Origin: Roseivirga sp. UBA6061
GTDB lineage: Bacteria > Bacteroidota > Bacteroidia > Cytophagales > Cyclobacteriaceae
Direction: 5' to 3'
DNA: 24,984 nucleotides
Assembly: GCA_002427745.1 (NCBI GenBank)
Contig: DIYF01000181.1
Location: 1-24,984 of the forward strand
How positions within the stretch are numbered: the first letter of the stretch is position 1; every line of letters starts with the position of its first letter. The notes beneath the pieces were generated by a model. That model had not been told where the DNA came from, ran no database searches, and saw nothing but the letters and a program-made list of their open reading frames with translations. Positions 22,427 to 24,984 of this stretch are shown piece by piece. The translations under genes were made by a program, and so were the position numbers.

Positions 22427-24633
22427 TCTTTTGGGTTTTTGAACTTATACCAGGCCATGGCAATTTTCACATGTGCATAGGTATATTCAGCTCCGAGCTT
22501 TGCCTTGATTTCATTTAAGCCATTTACTTCCGGTGTAATCAGGCTCATGATGTTTTCCAGCATCTGTTTATCTATAAGTTCCAGAGGGTCGAGTTCACCC
22601 TTCTGTATATACTGGCTCAGGTGGCCCTCTATGGTGCTGGTAACGAGTCCGCGCTCTTTGGCAATTTCTTCTGCAGTTTTACCCTCTTTGTAAAGCTTGT
22701 AAGATACCTCGGCTGTGGGCGTTTTGTCACCTGTTGCCTTTTTTCTGCTGGTTTTTTTCTCCTGTTTTCTGGAGGCAAGTCTGTCCTTTGGCTGTAAATC
22801 CTGCCGGGTGAGTACTTTGCTTTCAGCTGCAAACTGCAGCAGCATGTTTACTTTGCGCAGCGCTTCTGATTTGTTAAAGGCTGCCTGCTCCAGCTCTTTA
22901 AGCTCTTTGCGATAAGTTTTGAGCTTAGACTTGTCTTTCAGGTTCAGTTCATGGTTAGTCAGGTCTTTCGATAACTTTTCAAGCAGAGGTGAAAAGTAGC
23001 CGGTGGCTTTGGCCACCCGTTCTGTCAGCAAAGGGAGGTAGTCACCATCTGTATTTGTGATTTTTTGCACCTGCCTGATAAAGCCATCACTCACATCTTT
23101 CATGGGAAGTATCTCAGCCAGCAAATCCCTGGTCCATTGATGATAGCGCTGTTTGAGCGAGCGGTTTTCCTGTTTGTTAAAGCTGTGTTCATGGACTCTG
23201 AAACCGTTCATCAGCTCTGTAAGGTCGAAGGATGAGGAAGTGAGCCTGGCCAGATATGCCTTGCGTTCGGCATCCAGTTTTTGCGTAAGCTCAGCCTCGT
23301 TGGCTTTGGAAGCCACAAAACTCTTCATACTCTCACTCAGCCCAAAGCCCTCGTTGGGTATTTTAGAAGAGAGCACGAGCCCCTCTATGGAGGTAAGTCT
23401 TGACAGGGCCACATATACCTGACCCTGTGCAAAGGCTCCTGAGAGGTCCAGAATGGCCTTCTCAAAAGTGAGCCCCTGGCTTTTATGAACCGTTACTGCC
23501 CAGGCCAGCTTGAGCGGGTATTGCTCAAAACTTCCCAGGATTTTTTCTTCTATTTCGTTGGTTTCCTTGTTGAGGCTATAGCGCTTGTTTTCCCACTTGT
23601 GCAGGGGCACTTCCACGATGTTACCATCTTCAAAGGTGACCAGTATTTGCTTTTTGCTCAGCTCACTGATGTAGCCAATGCGGCCATTGAAGAACTGTTT
23701 TTCTTCTGAAAGGTCGTTTTTGATAAACATTACCTGGGCTCCCTCCTTAAGCTCCATATCCCGGGCGGTAGGAAAGATGTGCTCCGGGTAATCTCCCTCG
23801 ATATGTGCGGCAAAAGAAATGACGGGGCTGTCAAGAGCTTTCAGCCGCTGGCTGTTGATGTCATCAGCTTTCCGGTTGTGAGTTGTCAGGTGAATGTAGC
23901 CTTGTTCAGATAGCTTCTGATGATCATCTCTGTATCGTTGATTGAGCAGATCGATATCTTCAGTCGTTTGTCGGTTTTCCCGGAAGCGGTTCAGCAGGCT
24001 GATAAATTTCTGGTCACTTTGCCGGTATACCTTTTCCAGTTCTACATGAATAGGAGGATTGTCTCTGAGTGCTTTTGCTTCAAAAAAGTAGCTGCTTTTA
24101 TAGTATTCAGAGAGCACCTGCCATTCTGTGTCTTTCACCACGGGAGGCAGTTGTAGCAGGTCTCCGATAAACAGTACCTGTAAACCTCCGAAAGGCTGGT
24201 GTTTTCGCTTTCTCAGAAAACGCAGCATATGGTCTATGCAGTCGAGCAGGTCGGCCCGAAGCATACTTACTTCATCAATGATGAGCAATTCAATTTCCTT
24301 GATCAGATTGCGTTTGGAAACGTTGAATCTCAGGTTGGAAAAGAGGTTGAACAGGGTGGTAACCTGCGCATTGACATCTGGCGGCTGAATGCGCTCCGGT
24401 ATAAAGGCTCCGAAGGGGAGCTGCAGCAGCGAGTGCAGGGTGACACCCTCGGCATTGATAGCAGCAATACCCGTAGGTGCTGCCACTACGGTTTTTTTAT
24501 GGGTATGCGCTACAATGTGCTTCAGAAAAGTAGTCTTACCCGTGCCGGCCTTTCCTGTAAGGAAGATATGCCGGTCGGTTGTATTGATGTAATCGGCAGT
24601 GATTTGGGCCAGTGTGCTCAGTTCGTAAGACAT
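22423..24633 (-). CDS. PIF1-like superfamily 1 helicase with C-terminal HTH domain
   Basis: A 736-aa protein. Residues 1-430 are a PIF1/RecD2-type SF1B helicase: Walker A GKAGTGKT (27-34), motif Ia with APTGIAAINAEGVTLHS, Walker B LIIDEVSM (Asp120-Glu121), motif III GDLLQLPPV, a WAVTVHKSQGLTF motif V and YVALSRLTSIEG motif VI. A long charged helical middle (about 440-640, Lys-rich near 625-640) is followed by a C-terminal HTH_40-type domain (about 642-690: SYKLYKEGKTAEEIAKERGLVTSTIEGHL), as in RecQ-like proteins. It probably unwinds DNA, perhaps structured or G-rich DNA. It lies first in a two-gene operon with the ATPase. Confidence 0.9.
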   Translation of the reverse strand: MSYELSTLAQITADYINTTDRHIFLTGKAGTGKTTFLKHIVAHTHKKTVVAAPTGIAAINAEGVTLHSLLQLPFGAFIPERIQPPDVNAQVTTLFNLFSNLRFNVSKRNLIKEIELLIIDEVSMLRADLLDCIDHMLRFLRKRKHQPFGGLQVLFIGDLLQLPPVVKDTEWQVLSEYYKSSYFFEAKALRDNPPIHVELEKVYRQSDQKFISLLNRFRENRQTTEDIDLLNQRYRDDHQKLSEQGYIHLTTHNRKADDINSQRLKALDSPVISFAAHIEGDYPEHIFPTARDMELKEGAQVMFIKNDLSEEKQFFNGRIGYISELSKKQILVTFEDGNIVEVPLHKWENKRYSLNKETNEIEEKILGSFEQYPLKLAWAVTVHKSQGLTFEKAILDLSGAFAQGQVYVALSRLTSIEGLVLSSKIPNEGFGLSESMKSFVASKANEAELTQKLDAERKAYLARLTSSSFDLTELMNGFRVHEHSFNKQENRSLKQRYHQWTRDLLAEILPMKDVSDGFIRQVQKITNTDGDYLPLLTERVAKATGYFSPLLEKLSKDLTNHELNLKDKSKLKTYRKELKELEQAAFNKSEALRKVNMLLQFAAESKVLTRQDLQPKDRLASRKQEKKTSRKKATGDKTPTAEVSYKLYKEGKTAEEIAKERGLVTSTIEGHLSQYIQKGELDPLELIDKQMLENIMSLITPEVNGLNEIKAKLGAEYTYAHVKIAMAWYKFKNPKE

Positions 24634-24842
24634 GTTTCAATAATAGCGAAAATCAATGATGTACCCGGGGATAGTTATCTTATTCTGGCCCGTGCAGGCT
24701 GGCTCTGAAATAGAGTTTTGTCATTTTCCTGTCTATGGACTTTCGAAGCACCAACGGAACCCAGGATTAATACGCTAACCGTTTCCGACACAACCAGCTG
24801 AACAGACAGGGAGATCATGGGCGTCATGTTCTATATTTGTAT
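24634..24842. other. Divergent intergenic region at the helicase start
   Basis: No gene seen. TATATTTG at 24832-24839 (plus strand) is a full -7 match for the right-edge gene, only 3 nt before its ATG; no -33 partner is visible. Nothing of the kind is clear for the helicase. Confidence 0.35.
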
Positions 24843-24984
24843 ATGTCCTGCCCTACGCATAAAATCCAGTATGATTCCAGAGAGCTGGCAGAAAGCGCTC
24901 TGATCGACCAGCATATCTACAAGGGATTTCAGCCCCATGAAGGTCCGCAGGATGTCTATGAGTGTGAGATTTGCGGCTACTGGC
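24843..24984 (+). CDS. Small zinc-ribbon-like protein, N-terminal part (runs off right edge)
   Basis: 47 codons open to the edge: MSCPTHKIQYDSRELAESAL at the start and DVYECEICGYW at the end. A Cys pair CxxC (CEIC) plus the early Cys3 and His6 suggest a zinc-binding fold with C-x-x-H and C-x-x-C knuckles. The family of small CxxC proteins with this start is common in Bacteroidota but functionally unknown. Only the N-terminal part is visible. The -7 element at 24832-24839 implies a leaderless or very short 5' leader. Confidence 0.6.
   Translation, partial: MSCPTHKIQYDSRELAESALIDQHIYKGFQPHEGPQDVYECEICGYW

Overview
The window looks like chromosome of a Bacteroidota bacterium, most likely a Cytophagales member (Fulvivirga/Roseivirga-like; the genus is a guess). 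The reasons are an HYR-type surface protein, DUF2652 and DUF3078 proteins, a DnaX without the Cys4 zinc module, promoter -7 elements of the type TAnnTTTG, a near absence of Shine-Dalgarno sites, and a tmRNA whose tag begins with Gly-Glu. Most genes are housekeeping; one stretch after the tmRNA looks accessory.

Layout. 1-1039 (-): the N-terminal part of a secreted HYR/adhesin-like protein that runs off the left edge. 1282-5779 (-): rmuC, a soluble MscS-like protein without its membrane helices, and a membrane-anchored alpha/beta hydrolase with a very acidic insertion. 5873-9065 (-): a tight operon, read from right to left, of an Xaa-Pro aminopeptidase, a GNAT acetyltransferase, a small conserved protein, a VOC-fold protein and a RidA-family protein with a Pro-rich tail. 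9143-10150 (-): a GT9 heptosyltransferase-like gene, divergent from a DUF2652 protein (10238-11308, +) that looks like a degenerate nucleotide cyclase fused to an SRPBCC-like half. 11367-15240 (+): a three-gene operon with 1-nt overlaps (M16 peptidase, O-methyltransferase, LysM lytic transglycosylase), followed by a DUF3078 outer-membrane protein.

16239-18028 (-): dnaX. The gene is split into two frames at a run of ten A immediately before a stop codon. The zero frame gives a 371-aa gamma-like protein. A -1 shift on the A run gives a 596-aa tau with a Pro/Ala linker and a C-terminal domain. An SD-like sequence upstream and a hairpin downstream fit programmed frameshifting or transcriptional slippage. 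This is the most striking feature of the window.

18120-18578 (-): a small outer-membrane beta-barrel. 18792-19156 (+): ssrA (tmRNA), encoding the tag GERQYALAA and ending in an intrinsic terminator. Downstream of it, a typical integration hot spot, lie a small GIY-YIG protein, an unknown 115-aa protein, and a two-gene unit of a 72-aa HTH protein plus a 59-aa protein, with a repeat-dense divergent control region. A holin-like membrane protein and a second small HTH regulator with its own palindromic operators follow (20724-21528). 21638-24633 (-): a PIF1-like helicase translationally coupled to a COG3910-type ATPase. At the right edge a partial small zinc-ribbon gene begins, with a -7 element almost touching its start codon.
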